Below, piece by piece: positions 48,461 to 62,060 of a stretch of DNA of 64,000 nt. Origin of the DNA: Patella vulgata (taxonomy: Eukaryota; Mollusca; Gastropoda; Patellidae); the NCBI RefSeq assembly GCF_932274485.2, contig NC_065881.2, positions 59,344,702-59,408,701 on the forward strand. The letters are read 5' to 3'. Position 1 is the first letter of the stretch; each line of letters starts with the position of its first letter. Made by a program: the position numbers and the translations under genes. The notes under the pieces were generated by a model. That model worked only from the letters and a program-made list of their open reading frames with translations. It ran no database searches and was not told the origin of the DNA.

Positions 48461-49156
48461 GTTTATTATAGTCTTTTTCATCTTAAATCTTAGCCTCAGT
48501 ATTTTGTTACAATGCTTCCTTGAGTGCTATTTTACATATTTCAACATTTTGTGTTATGTGATAGTTAAAACTTGCTGATGATACTATGTTTGTTCTTCAT
48601 ATAGTTATCTGATTGATTGATCAGGATGAAAGTGTTTATATCTACAGAAAGGCATACATGTAGTGTGCCTCATTTCTGTATTTCATTTAAATTTGCATGT
48701 ACGTTTTATCATGTTTATTAAGAACTTTAAAGCATAACTGTTTCAGATCATGCCAGGCAAACATAACAATATACATATAATTTCCATTGTATTATATATG
48801 TAAAATATGTGATTTTGACATGAGTCAGTGGCAGCAGATCATTTCTATTTGACTAGAATCTGTTTTATTTAGTTCAATCTGAAATTAATTTGGAATTCCC
48901 AGATTAAAGTGTATCTCAAACAAGATTTAAAATCATTTATTTATAAAAGTGTTGTTTTCATTGTGTCTCAGTATACTTTATCAGTTAGGAAAATTACATT
49001 CATTCAGCTGTCTATAAAGATTGTGTATGTTGTTGTAATGTCTCCATCCATCACAAGAGTAATTAGTGTAGTTACGTAATGTTTTATTATATGAATTTTT
49101 ATATATGATTTATTACTACCTGTACTAACCAACTGATTAATGTTTTGTGTCTTACC
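48461..49156 (+). other. Probable 3' UTR and downstream flank of CTDP1
   Basis: Non-coding AT-rich sequence after the CTDP1 stop. ATTAAA near 48903 and AATAAA at 49655 are possible poly(A) signals; if the latter is used, the 3' UTR would contain the SINE1 at 49168. Confidence 0.4.
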
Positions 49157-49167
49157 TAAAATAATTG

Positions 49168-49435
49168 GGGGGTTGCATGGCTGAATGGTTAGCGTGTGAC
49201 CGTTGTATCATAAAGTCTGTGATTGAGTCAACTGGCGTGGTTTTGATTCCCTGGTTGTATGTGTAGGGTCGCCTGTCCAACCTTGTGGGTTTTCTCTGGG
49301 TCCTCCGGTTTTCTTCCACTGCTAAAAACCCCTATACGCAAGCGAATTATTGAAATAAAATTAAACCATTCGTTAGTCCTGAAATGACCTAGTATGTGTC
49401 GAGTGGACGTTAAACCCCATTTGTCTCTCTCTCCC
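49168..49435 (+). repeat. SINE1 complete copy with 11-bp target-site duplication
   Basis: The head GGTTGCATGGCTGAATGGTT with AGCG is a tRNA-like A box, and GGTTTTGATTCCC about 65 bases later is a B box. The central part includes GGTCGCCTGTCCAACCTTG and 'ggtcctccggttttc'. The tail is CT-rich (ctctctctcc). TAAAATAATTG flanks it at 49157-49167 and 49436-49446, an exact duplication that marks its retroposition. This is the reference SINE1. Confidence 0.92.
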
Positions 49436-49446
49436 TAAAATAATTG

Positions 49447-51225
49447 ACATGTTTTATTTAGGCATAGCTGGTCAGAGAGTGATGTATAAAATCATTACAA
49501 AAATTATAAGTTAAAAAGTCTATACTTCAATATAGCTGGTCAGATTTATCACAAATTTTGCACAGGATCTAATAATATGAACATCCTTGATATAACCATC
49601 TGGTGAAGACCACATTAAAGACAGTGTTATTGTAATTATTAAATCTTTGTATGGAATAAACATATACTTTGTTACGACTATCAATAGCCTACTGTGTATC
49701 TTTCGAATTCAATATTTAAAATATCATGTTCTTTAAATTAGTTTAAAATATGTGTCTTTATGTATTTAACAAATAGTGTGATTTAAGATAGACTAATGGT
49801 GATAAATTGTTCTGACTTGCGTAGATTCAAGGATATGTTTTTATAAGAGTAAGGTTTAAGATATTTGGCTGTATGTCACTATAGAATCATATACTCACTG
49901 TTATTTATGGAGTAAGATTACATTTTTAAATTTTCTAACTCTACATCTCAAGTTTTTATTACTTGAGGCTAAATATGGAATATACAGGGTATGTCCAAAC
50001 ATAGTAGTCGTTATGCAATAAGTAATACATGCACAGCCCAGCTTAACCAAGAGCCAAATTGCCCGAGGGCCCTGCAGATCATGGCAAAAAAAGAAAAAAA
50101 CCCTATTAAATTCCCGATGAATGTTCCACTCATCGAACTAGCAGCACGATGGGTGTAGGCGGGGTGAATCTGCGATCCCTCAACCATCTCTGTGATCGGT
50201 TGAAACCTGTGATGTAGGTGATCGCTCGTATGCTAATTATGAGCAACTTTTCCTAGGCCCTCACCAGTCACGTACACTACAACACTTTTGATTCAACTTG
50301 CTATAACAGTTCTGCTCCATTATATTTCATTTTCGCGCCTATATGCCATTTGGAACTGAATAGATTTCCTATTTGATCAGATATGTAATTTCTTCTTGTA
50401 CTGCAGACCGTTTAATTGTGTGTTACACATGCGTTCCATTTGAAAGGATATAAAATAATCTTTTCGTAGCGGTAGGGGCCCTGCAATTCTAGTCTGGCCC
50501 AGGGCCCCACTATTGCCCAGGGCCCCACTCTAGTTTGTCCTTTTCATTCCAATGCAACTACAAAAAGATGCTGTTTGTTATTGGAATTTGAAATATCGTC
50601 TCTATTCTTGCAAAGAAATTCTATAATTGTTATGAATATAATGTACTTAAAGACCACTTCTTGTTTTACCCCACTGAATACCCAAACTTTTACTTTATTT
50701 TTTTAATAGTTTTGTTATTTCTTTTTTCAGTGTTAACATTTGATTCATTGTGAAGCTTCTTGTTATGTATTTCCCTTATCATTGTTTGTATATATTGAAT
50801 AGGAAAAAAACCCAACCTCAAAACAAAATTATCATATCTTCTTAAATTTTAGTTTATTAGAAGAATTATTAGAACTCAGGAAAGTAGCAAAATTATGATT
50901 CAGCCAAAAACACATTATTTTATATTTTGTAGTTGTAATATTTTTGATTATCACTTGTTAATTTGTTAGAAGATTTGCATAATAATGCTACATGTTTCAC
51001 ACCTGATATACGCATCATAATATTTGTTCATACTGATCAAATTATTTTACTTCACCACATCATGATCTATTATTGTATATAGTTGTTGCTGAATGTAAAA
51101 CTTGCCTTTTATTAAATTCAGTTACTTACATGTACTGTATCAAGTTTGATTGGTTTAAGACCTGCACACACCAAAGAATATTTGTTAGTGTTTTTCCATC
51201 ACTATAGAACAGTAGTACCCAACCT
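49447..51225. other. Gap; no gene recognised
   Basis: AT-rich sequence. About 50030-50535 is bounded by GGGCCCTGCA-like words at both ends ('gagggccctgcagatc' and 'ggggccctgcaattct'), which may be an unrecognised repeat, but no terminal repeats or target duplication could be fixed. Confidence 0.35.
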
Positions 51226-51228
51226 TTT

Positions 51229-52100
51229 CGCCCCCGCCTTTTGAAGAAAGCAGGGGACTATTAAAATGGGTTCGTCTGTCTGTCTGTCTGTCCGTCACAC
51301 TTTTTGGGAAAGAATAACTCTCTTCTAATTGAGCTAGAATGTTCAAACTTGGTGTAGGTGTTTATTAGGCCAATGCTTTTATGGAGTTCGAAGATAAGCA
51401 TTTTCTGCTTGTGCTAAGGGTAAGCAGAGATAAGCAATTTGATTGGTTGATGCTTTGGGACACGATAACTTTAGTTCTAATTAAGTCAGAGTGATCCAAC
51501 TTGGTGTAGAGTATCATTACGTCAATACCTTGACTAAGTTCGATAATGAGCATTTTCTGCTCGGGGTAAGCAGAGCGATAAGCAATTGGATTGGCCAAGA
51601 CTTTGGAACACAATAACTCTGTTTCTAATTGAGCTAGAATGTTCAAACATAGTGTAGGTTTTTATGAGGTCAGTGCCTTGATGGAGTTCGAAGATGAGCA
51701 TTTTCTGCTTAGGGTAAGCAGAGATAAGCAATTTGATTGGTTGATGCTTTGGGACAGGATAACTTTAGTGAGAGTGATGAAACTTGGTGTATTGAGGTAG
51801 AATGTTTAAACTTGATGTAGATGTTCATTAGGTGAATGTCTTGACTGAGTTCAATGATTAACATATCGAGCTAAAGCTAAGCAGAGCTAAGCAATTTCAT
51901 TGGTCGATGCTTTTGGACAAGATAACTTTGATTCTATCTGATAGAGAGTGATGAAACCTAGTGTTTAGTTGATAATCTGTTTGATTGCTTGATACTTTTG
52001 AAAAAAAAATATGCTGAAAAAAAGATATGCTATTAATTAATGTGTCATCTATTTATTTTGGGATTTCGGTGGGGAATATCAGCCTCCCTGTTGGCTTGTG
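51229..52100 (-). repeat. Family II element, second near-complete copy, inverted to the first
   Basis: It starts 'cccccgccttttgaagaaag' with 'caggggac' (the terminal hairpin), then a (GTCT)n microsatellite, four to five units with 'gtaagcagagataagcaatt', and ends 'gggatttcggtggggaatat' with 'cagcctccctgttggcttg'. It is the reverse complement of the 8457 copy. Confidence 0.85.
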
Positions 52101-52625
52101 TTGGTTGCGATCCCATTCCAGAAACCAGCATCTGATCGCGACCAATGAAACGTCATCATTATTTATATTTTATTTTTGTTTTACTTATTTGATAACTTAT
52201 TGTTTATATTTTTACACCTTTATAAAAATTGAGGAAAGACATTGGCAACATGGCAAAAGTCAAGTGTATATATCAGAGATTTATATGCTTTTCATTCATG
52301 AAAGTGCATGGCGACTGAGGTCGCGACCCAGAGTTGGCGAACCAGGCTATAAAATAATCATTGATCTGTGATAAATATACCGCCGGACAGATTGTGACAA
52401 ACGTCTTGTAGGTTTTATGAGCACTACTGTTTGGCAGATAACTATCTGAGTGATTTGATTTATTGCTAACCCAACAATTCATGATGAACAAAAACATGGA
52501 ACATCTCAAAATAATACCACAAGTTGATTATAAAATGCTAACACAAATTGATGCCCTCCGGATAAAAACTAGCTTGTGTCTGATATTAAATACACGTACC
52601 ACGCGGTTGCTCGTCATATTATTTT
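52101..52625. other. Gap with no recognised feature
   Basis: Words such as 'gatcgcgacc' and 'gaggtcgcgacccagag' occur but no gene or known repeat is supported; overlapping frames on both strands lack domains. Confidence 0.35.
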
Positions 52626-53450
52626 TATACGCCCACAACGAAATGTCATTGTATATTGTCGTAACCCCAGCCTGTCGTTCACAATATCTTGTGCACACGC
52701 TATAGAATACATTTATCATCCGAAATTTATATATGTAGTTTACGTTCTTGGGACGAAGAAGTCTCTTTAATTTCAACAATTTACGTTATTATTTCTGCAG
52801 TATTGGGATTTAACAATAAAGAAACTTGTTGAACTTCAACAATTTATGTTAATTACCTTTAGAGTTATGGCCCTTGTTTCGCTTTGTAGAACCATGTGAA
52901 CGCTCGAAATTTATCTGTATGAAATTTATGTGCATTATTTAAATTAGTGAAACGCGAAGACTTGAATTTCAACAATTTATGTCAATTACCTCTATAGTAG
53001 TGTTCGGATATTCGAACAAGAATACTATTCAAATATTCGAAGGGTCTTGAAAATTGTATTCGTATAGTATTCGAATACTATTCGAATATTTTCAACTTTT
53101 AATATAAATATATTTAAAGTGATTTATATTCAATTTATAATAATTTCCAATTAATTATGAAATACGTGAAATTTCTGTTGACATGTGACACGATTATATT
53201 TTAGCAATTGCCAGTGGATCTTTTGCGTAAACTGCCAATTTATACACAAGACCTCGGTCTTCCATGACATCGCATCAAGTAGACGCGGACCTCAACCATA
53301 CCTCAGTCATCTGCCATCTCCGTCAGATGCTCTTTTAGTTTATCCGAGGTCTGTGAACCTGGACATGATTTCACTTCCAGAGTCTTAGCCACCATCTCCC
53401 AATCTGGTGATACAAAATGAGCGGTTAAATTAATGCAAGACTCATTTTGT

Positions 53451-53717
53451 TCATCTGATGTCCATACATCTGTGGTCACAGGGATAACTTCTGACTTGGG
53501 TCATTCCTGATTTGATGTTCGTCGGAACGAACGGCATCATAGATTTCTTCCATTCTTTTTTGAGTGTTTTACTTGACCGCAAATTGTGTGATGGATTCAG
53601 GGCTTCTACCAATTCCCGAAAATGGTCATTGTCAATAAGAGAGAGGGGCTGATAATGCTTGGCTACAAACTTGATCAATTTCTCACTGATGTTTTTTGCT
53701 GCGCTGAATCTTGTCAT
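53451..53717 (-). pseudogene. hAT transposase remnant (N-terminal/middle part)
   Basis: The 88-codon open stretch holds the motif pattern LIKFVAKHYQPLSLIDNDHF with RELVEALNP, which is the conserved 'final stage' region of animal hAT/ZBED transposases, where the residues PLS.V...F..L...L.P recur. The rest of the transposase upstream (BED finger) and downstream is broken by stops and by a SINE2 piece at about 53205-53290. Confidence 0.8.
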
Positions 53718-53873
53718 ACTTTTTGCTGTTGCCTGAAGAACTTGTGTAGAACTTTTTAATTGGCTGAATCTTGCCTGACCCCACGTCCCGTGCAGATGAA
53801 GTATCTGGAGCTACGTATCCATGTTTCAACTTCATGTGGTTCCAAAGATTAGCCTTGATGTGATATTAGTCAA

Positions 53874-53918
53874 GACCATGGAGGTGTATATATTGTCAAT
53901 ATATACACCTCTATGGTC
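53874..53918. repeat. Near-perfect 21-bp hairpin inside the hAT remnant
   Basis: Left arm GACCATGGAGGTGTATATATT, right arm its reverse complement with one mismatch, loop of three bases. The flanks 'gtcaagaccatgg' and 'ctatggtcaagacagcc' suggest a fold-back (snap-back) duplication of local sequence. Confidence 0.85.
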
Positions 53919-54537
53919 AAGACAGCCAACTCCATCGCGGAACTAACTGGCTAACCAAAGTAGATAACTAGCTACTTACCGTATAACTGTCCCTGAAGAC
54001 GGTAGATCTGTGTAGGGGTAGCACCCTTACAAGCTGCGGTTAGGTAATCTAAGTAAGCTTGGAATGTAAATGTGGCAAGGGAAGTCGCCTTTAATCATAT
54101 TTGAGAGCAAATAGAATAAATAATAGATATTCGAAAATATTCGAATATGGTAATTGCTATTCGAATATTATATTCGACGAGCGAATATTCGAATATTCGT
54201 GCCGAACACTACTCTATAGTTATATCCCGTGTTTAACTTTGTTTAACCTCGCGAACACTCAAACGACAAATTTAACATCCGATCTGCATGCAATTAATAT
54301 TAGTGTATTGTAAATGACCCCATTCACTACAAAATAAGAAATGTGTGACAATCCTTGTCGACTGAGAGGACGATTTAGCTGCTGTGGTGTTTGTTTTGTT
54401 GTCTGATAGACTGTTATTTTGTTTCCCTAACCGACTTCATATAGTTTTGCCAAGCTCTTCCACATGTTATTGCAGAACTTCTGGCAATGCAACACATAAG
54501 AATTTGAGCTTTTAGAGCACCATGTTGCTTGTAAAAT

Positions 54538-54800
54538 GAAATTCGGTTTAACGTCCCATTTTTCTGCTGCATCTGACCAAATGAAGATGGGGATACGCCA
54601 TGTAGTCTATTTTGAGGGAAGATTTGCCTGGACAGTGGTACTACGACCTATTCTTATTTAGAATTCAACTGTCAAGTGTTACTTTATGTACACGTAGTTG
54701 TGTACACGGTACCTCTGTTTTTCGTCCCATCCCAACGACCAAATGCCGTTCCTTGCCAGACCCTCCATCCCGCAAGATCACTTTAGTCATTCCTCGTGTG
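54538..54800 (-). repeat. SINE2 copy, head missing
   Basis: It reads 'ggtttaacgtcccatttttc', 'acgccatgtagtctattttg', 'gtacacgtagttgtgtacac' and 'cttgccagaccctccatcc' in reverse SINE2 orientation, stopping before the tRNA-like head. Confidence 0.75.
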
Positions 54801-54954
54801 TAACGAAGATTGTAATAAGTGCAGTCATAGAGACAACCTGTCACTAAAAGCTGGAACAACTTTAGATATAATTTTCCAGTTTACCCTAAAAATTTGCCAA
54901 TTCTGAGAATTAACCCAATTTGTTTGTATAATTCAACCATTCTGTTAGTTTTTA

Positions 54955-55497
54955 TACGCCCACATTGAAATGTGGTCGTATATTGTTGTCGCCCCCGTCC
55001 GTCCGTCTGTCGGTCAGGCGTCCACAGTTAATATCCGATTGACTTTGAATTTATATACAGTGTCAAGGCCATGAGACGAAGAAGCCTATTGATTTTCAGC
55101 GATTTCTGATAATTACTGCCAGAGTTATGGCCCTTGATCACTTTGAAAAATCTTGTGACGCTCTAGAGGCTAAAGTTATCATCCGATTGACTTCAGATTG
55201 ATACACAGAGTTTAAGGTCTTGAGACGAAAAAGTATATTGATTTTCAATTATTTTTTATGACAGCTAAATCCATGATATTAAAAGTTTCGTATACTTAAC
55301 GTTAGTATGGAGCAGAACAAATTCTAATGGTTTTCTGATAATTACTTCATGAGATGTTACTCTTAATCAGATTTTAGTGCATTATAAATATTTCATTACC
55401 GAAAAAAGTAAAAATATGCGACAACACTTGTTCACTGCCTGGACGATTTAGCTGCTGTGGGCGTATATTTCGTTGCCTGGCAACCTATCTTTTTTTT
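54955..55497 (+). repeat. Family I-B element, complete, upstream of the esterase gene
   Basis: The left end is TATACGCCCACATTGAAATG with TGGTCGTATA (palindrome) and a GTCC-rich microsatellite. Two to three units follow. The right end has GCTGCTGTGGGCGTATATTT, inverted to the left, and the palindrome GTTGCCTGGCAAC. It lies about 350 bases upstream of the esterase start codon. Confidence 0.8.
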
Positions 55498-55846
55498 TAC
55501 AGTAATGAGGTAGTATGAAATATAAATATTCATATGCATAGCTCATCCTAATTATAGAAGCTTCTCTATTGTAATGCCTTAGGGTAAGACCCACTGTGGA
55601 ACAATTTGTAATTTGATATCTACTTAATTTTATAGTTATCAATAATGCTGATAATATTAATATCACACGTACACAACCCTGGCCTAAAATATCCCAAAAC
55701 AAATATCAACTGATGCGTACATAGATAAATCTATTATCTTATCAACATCAAGATCCCATGGTTAATATCAGATCAATGTTCATTCCAAGTGAACTAAGGG
55801 CCACCTCATTAACGTCTTTTTGACATTTGGTATACACATAACGGCC

Positions 55847-59252
<3,406 letters not shown>

Positions 59253-60157
59253 ACGTTCTTTTAACTTTTCTTTCAATTATCATTAAATAATTATTTTAAA
59301 TTTAGCTGACGAAATGATTTAATTCCTTATATCATTTTTGTACATACATAATTTAAATACAATCGCTGTACATAAAATAATGTGAAACGAACTAAATTGT
59401 TTTTTTTATATATATATATACCATTCCTTGAACGTTGGCCCATACTGCTGATGCTATTTTCCCACTATGACGATTCGCTCTACGATTGAGATCGTGCTTT
59501 TAATGGTGGAGTAATCGTGATGATCCTATCAGGTCTTATTATAGATTGGGGTGAGTCGTAGCAATCGTGTTGATCGTATCGAAACGTATCTGAAAGTACA
59601 TTGTATCTGCACGTATCATATCGTGGACTCAATAAGGACAATCCTATCGTAACGCATCGGACGACAGTGGGAATCTAGCATAAGCCATAAGATATTGCTT
59701 GTTGGTAGTCCCGATCCCCTAGACTGGCCACAATTCTATGGAAATACTAGTTATCGTTTTTTCATAGACTGGACAGGGAGAATTTATTAACGTGGCCTGC
59801 CGATTTAAACATGACAGTGTTACAGAATCAACCAACTGCAAAATTTCGATCAATTCTTGACCGTAAACTCCACTGCTGCGTTAAAAATACAATTGAAAAA
59901 CGAAAAATACAACGAAACCAAGTATATGTATGTATTAATAATATAAGTAATGACCACATTTAGCCTTCTGAACCTAAATTATATTCTCTAATTCACTCCC
60001 AATATGTATTTGTATCTGTCCTTGACAGACTCGTTCCTTCTCCCACGGGGCTTGTCAATCTAATTGATATTCATCTGTGAAATTAGTATATTTAAAAATA
60101 ATCAAAGATATGACCGACACGCCCGCCATGTCTATCAGTATGCATAAAGTATTGTTA
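59253..60157. other. Convergent intergenic stretch between esterase and GPCR
   Basis: ATTAAA at 59282-59287 is a likely poly(A) signal of the esterase. An (AT)n run lies near 59408. A small TIR element is annotated separately at 59451-59681. The rest is AT-rich and includes the putative 3' UTR of the GPCR; no gene is seen. Confidence 0.45.
59451..59681. mobile_element. 231-bp MITE with imperfect TIRs
   Basis: The left end reads ATGCTATTTTCCCACTATGA and the right end, in reverse complement, ATGCTAGATTCCCACTGTCG; similarity continues to 'cgattcg'/'cgatgcg' and 'tacgat'. Inside are repeated 'gatcgtatcg'-type words. No target duplication could be fixed, so edges are approximate. Confidence 0.55.
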
Positions 60158-61333
60158 TCAATCGGGTTCTTCGGGAATAGGTTGTATACCGTGAACAGAA
60201 CAAGGTTTAACCAGATTTCTTTGCGATCTTTCTGAGGTTATAGGTTGTCTATTGTTTACATTCTGTCTGGCATCAGTTTCTGGTTGAGGTTTTATACACG
60301 ATAATAGAACTGTTTTTAAATGCTCATTCATTACCCCATATAAAATTGGATTAACGCAAGCGTTACCCATACTAATACATATACTTATTATAAATATATA
60401 TGAGCCCAATTTCATGTCATTTAATGCAATATCTATCAATATGTATAGAAATACAGTAAATATCGGCATCCACATGATAGCAAAGATGATGACCAAACTG
60501 AACAATATTTTTACAACTTTCAAATCTCGGGCGTCGCGAATTTGTCGAACATGCAAACTCACTTTCGGCCATGTTGGATCATACTGCACTCTCGTACGCT
60601 TCATTATATTACGGGCATTCCAAAATCGCCAAAAAATTCTAATGTAATTGTGTGTCAAAAGGAGAAACGGTACCAAGAAAACTATCAGAAGTATGAAGAT
60701 TGTGAAAATCAGTGGTAACTGAATGGATCTAACCTTTGGCCAATCTGTGGTGCAAACATCAACAGTCGTGTTACCAAATGGGAACGTCATGACACGAAAA
60801 TAGAATGCAGCTGGCAAAAAAAACAGAAGTGTCACAACCCAGATGACTATGATGACGATGATAGCGATTCGACGAGTGAATACAGCACTTGCAGCCTTTA
60901 CGATACAAATATAACGTTCCACACTTATCATAACCATTGTCCAAATACTGACCGTTGCACAAACGAGCTCCATGTATACAATGGATTTACAAGCAAACTC
61001 GCCCATGGTCCACGTCTGGGTGATTCTACACGCACCAATGAATGGTCCAGAAATTGTAAACAACATGTCTGATACAGCTAGGTTACAGATAAAGAAATTG
61101 GTCACTGTTCTTAAAGAGCGATTACATGTCAATGTCATAAAGATGATCAAGTTTGCTACAGTTGAAAACATACACAATATATTTAGTACCGCAGCTTCTA
61201 TATATGGGTTTTCATCCGATCCACGGTTAAATTCAGAATAATATGTAAAGAACGTCGTGTTGCCCAAACCATTCACTTTGTCTTCTATCATAAAGTAGGA
61301 GTTGTTTAACCGGTTGTTGAAGTTTTGATTCAT
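60158..61333 (-). CDS. Class A (rhodopsin-like) G protein-coupled receptor
   Basis: A seven-helix cell-surface receptor of 391 residues with an uninterrupted coding exon. N-glycosylation sites (NNS, GNTT) lie in the N-terminus. TM1 has ANLIIF (N1.50 about 61), TM2 NLAVSD (D about 89), TM3 starts after Cys about 115, which should pair with Cys about 194 in the second outer loop. TM3 ends SVERYICIV (ERY instead of DRY, about 139-141), TM6 has IMWMP (about 286-290) where most have CWxP, TM7 ends NPILY (328-332), and a Cys about 346 could be palmitoylated. The frame runs upstream of the ATG, but a good acceptor (ttttttggcag at about 61361) precedes it, so a leader intron is likely and the start is set at MNQNFNN. 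Peptide, lipid or orphan ligand cannot be told; the IMWxP motif is shared with GPR120/FFAR4-like receptors but overall kinship is unproven. Confidence 0.9.
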   Translation of the reverse strand: MNQNFNNRLNNSYFMIEDKVNGLGNTTFFTYYSEFNRGSDENPYIEAAVLNILCMFSTVANLIIFMTLTCNRSLRTVTNFFICNLAVSDMLFTISGPFIGACRITQTWTMGEFACKSIVYMELVCATVSIWTMVMISVERYICIVKAASAVFTRRIAIIVIIVIWVVTLLFFLPAAFYFRVMTFPFGNTTVDVCTTDWPKVRSIQLPLIFTIFILLIVFLVPFLLLTHNYIRIFWRFWNARNIMKRTRVQYDPTWPKVSLHVRQIRDARDLKVVKILFSLVIIFAIMWMPIFTVFLYILIDIALNDMKLGSYIFIISICISMGNACVNPILYGVMNEHLKTVLLSCIKPQPETDARQNVNNRQPITSERSQRNLVKPCSVHGIQPIPEEPD

Positions 61334-61526
61334 GTTAGTATTGTTAGTTATAATTTCTGCCTGCCAAAAAAGAGCCAAAATTAAATTAGAGCAGATGGTC
61401 AATCAGTTTCTGTATTCTAATAATATAGATAATATTGGCAACTACTGGGATCAAATTTGATAAAAGCTTTAGCTGCAGTTATTATTTATCTATTGTTAGA
61501 ATATAGAAGTAATAATAACCTATGAT

Positions 61527-61852
61527 GGTATTCTTACCTTCTATTTTTCACCGTGATTTATTTTTTCGCCAAAAGGAATCATTTCTCGCCATATCTGACA
61601 CAAATTTATAATAATTCAACACTATTTTCAAGAAGAATTTTCCGATTTAAAAAACATGCGATCTGCGCATGATGTTTTGAGTCTCATAATGGCTGGTCAT
61701 TTCAAACGTATTTTTTGTATGCTTTTAATCGTAAAATTCTACTTGAAAATAGTGTTGAATTATTATAAATGTGTGTCAGATATGGCGAGAAATGATTGCC
61801 TTTGACGAAAGGAGAAGAATCACGGTAAGACATAATCGGTAAGGATTCCAAA
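61527..61852. mobile_element. Fold-back element with about 130-bp inverted arms, next to the GPCR 5' end
   Basis: The left arm (from 'tattcttacc' through 'catttctcgccatatctgac' and 'tataataattcaacactatt') is repeated inverted on the right ('aatagtgttgaattattata', 'gtcagatatggcgagaaatg' to 'ggtaaggattcc'). Match is high through most of the arms, with a loop of about 70-90 bases. It has no coding capacity and looks like a hairpin MITE. It sits about 170 bases beyond the probable 5' splice acceptor of the GPCR leader. Confidence 0.8.
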
Positions 61853-61964
61853 ATAGCCTTAGAACAGAGGTGGGATAGAGTTGTATTTTCATATTGCAGC
61901 TATATGGGGACGGATAGGAACGGTCAGTGGGCAGCGTCCGATCAGAGACCGTTTCTAAAGGAAA

Positions 61965-62060
61965 ATGAAATGAAATGGGGTTTAACGTCCTACTGTTCTG
62001 GGCTTTTAAATTCCAACTGCCGGGGGATCTGTTACGTGCATGGACCCGTTGCTAAAGAAA
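61965..62060 (-). repeat. SINE2 scrap
   Basis: 'gaaatgaaatggggtttaac' and 'gtcctactgttctg' followed directly by 'aaattccaactgccggggga' and 'tctgttacgtgcatgg': two SINE2 pieces joined by an internal deletion. Confidence 0.7.

Larger units (their letters stand above)
52998..54211 (-). mobile_element. Defective hAT transposon, 1214 bp, with 8-bp target duplication
   Basis: The ends are TAGTGTTCGG and CCGAACACTA, exact 10-bp inverted repeats, followed by 'atattcgaa'-rich subterminal sequence. CTCTATAG flanks it at 52990-52997 and 54212-54219. On the minus strand it keeps pieces of a hAT transposase: a BED-finger end (LWNHMKLKHGY near 53830), an open piece of 88 codons (53451-53717; MTRFSAAKNISEKLIKFVAK then QPLSLIDNDHFRELVEALNP), and a later TAHFVSPDWEMVAKTLEVKS-like piece near 53400. 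Catalytic domain and C-terminal dimerisation part are largely missing, so it cannot make a working transposase. Confidence 0.88.
52629..54330 (+). repeat. Family I-B element split by a hAT transposon
   Basis: The left part (52629-52997) starts 'tatacgcccacaacgaaatg' and runs through units with 'gttatggcccttgtttcgct'. The right part (54212-54330) continues 'ttatatcccgtgtttaac' and 'ctcgcgaacactcaaac'. Rejoining the flanks with one copy of CTCTATAG gives 'tcaattacctctatagttat', the unit sequence seen just upstream ('ttaattacctttagagttat'). Confidence 0.75.

Noticed and set aside
50030-50535. Possible mobile element bounded by GGGCCCTGCA-like words
   Set aside because: The bounding words are not inverted in a consistent way and no target duplication could be found.
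55820-55846. Upstream extension of the esterase reading frame
   Set aside because: It starts at TTG, not ATG; the ATG at 55847 begins a proper signal peptide.
61334-61402. Upstream extension of the GPCR frame
   Set aside because: It begins at TTG and crosses a strong splice acceptor; the ATG at 61333 is preferred.
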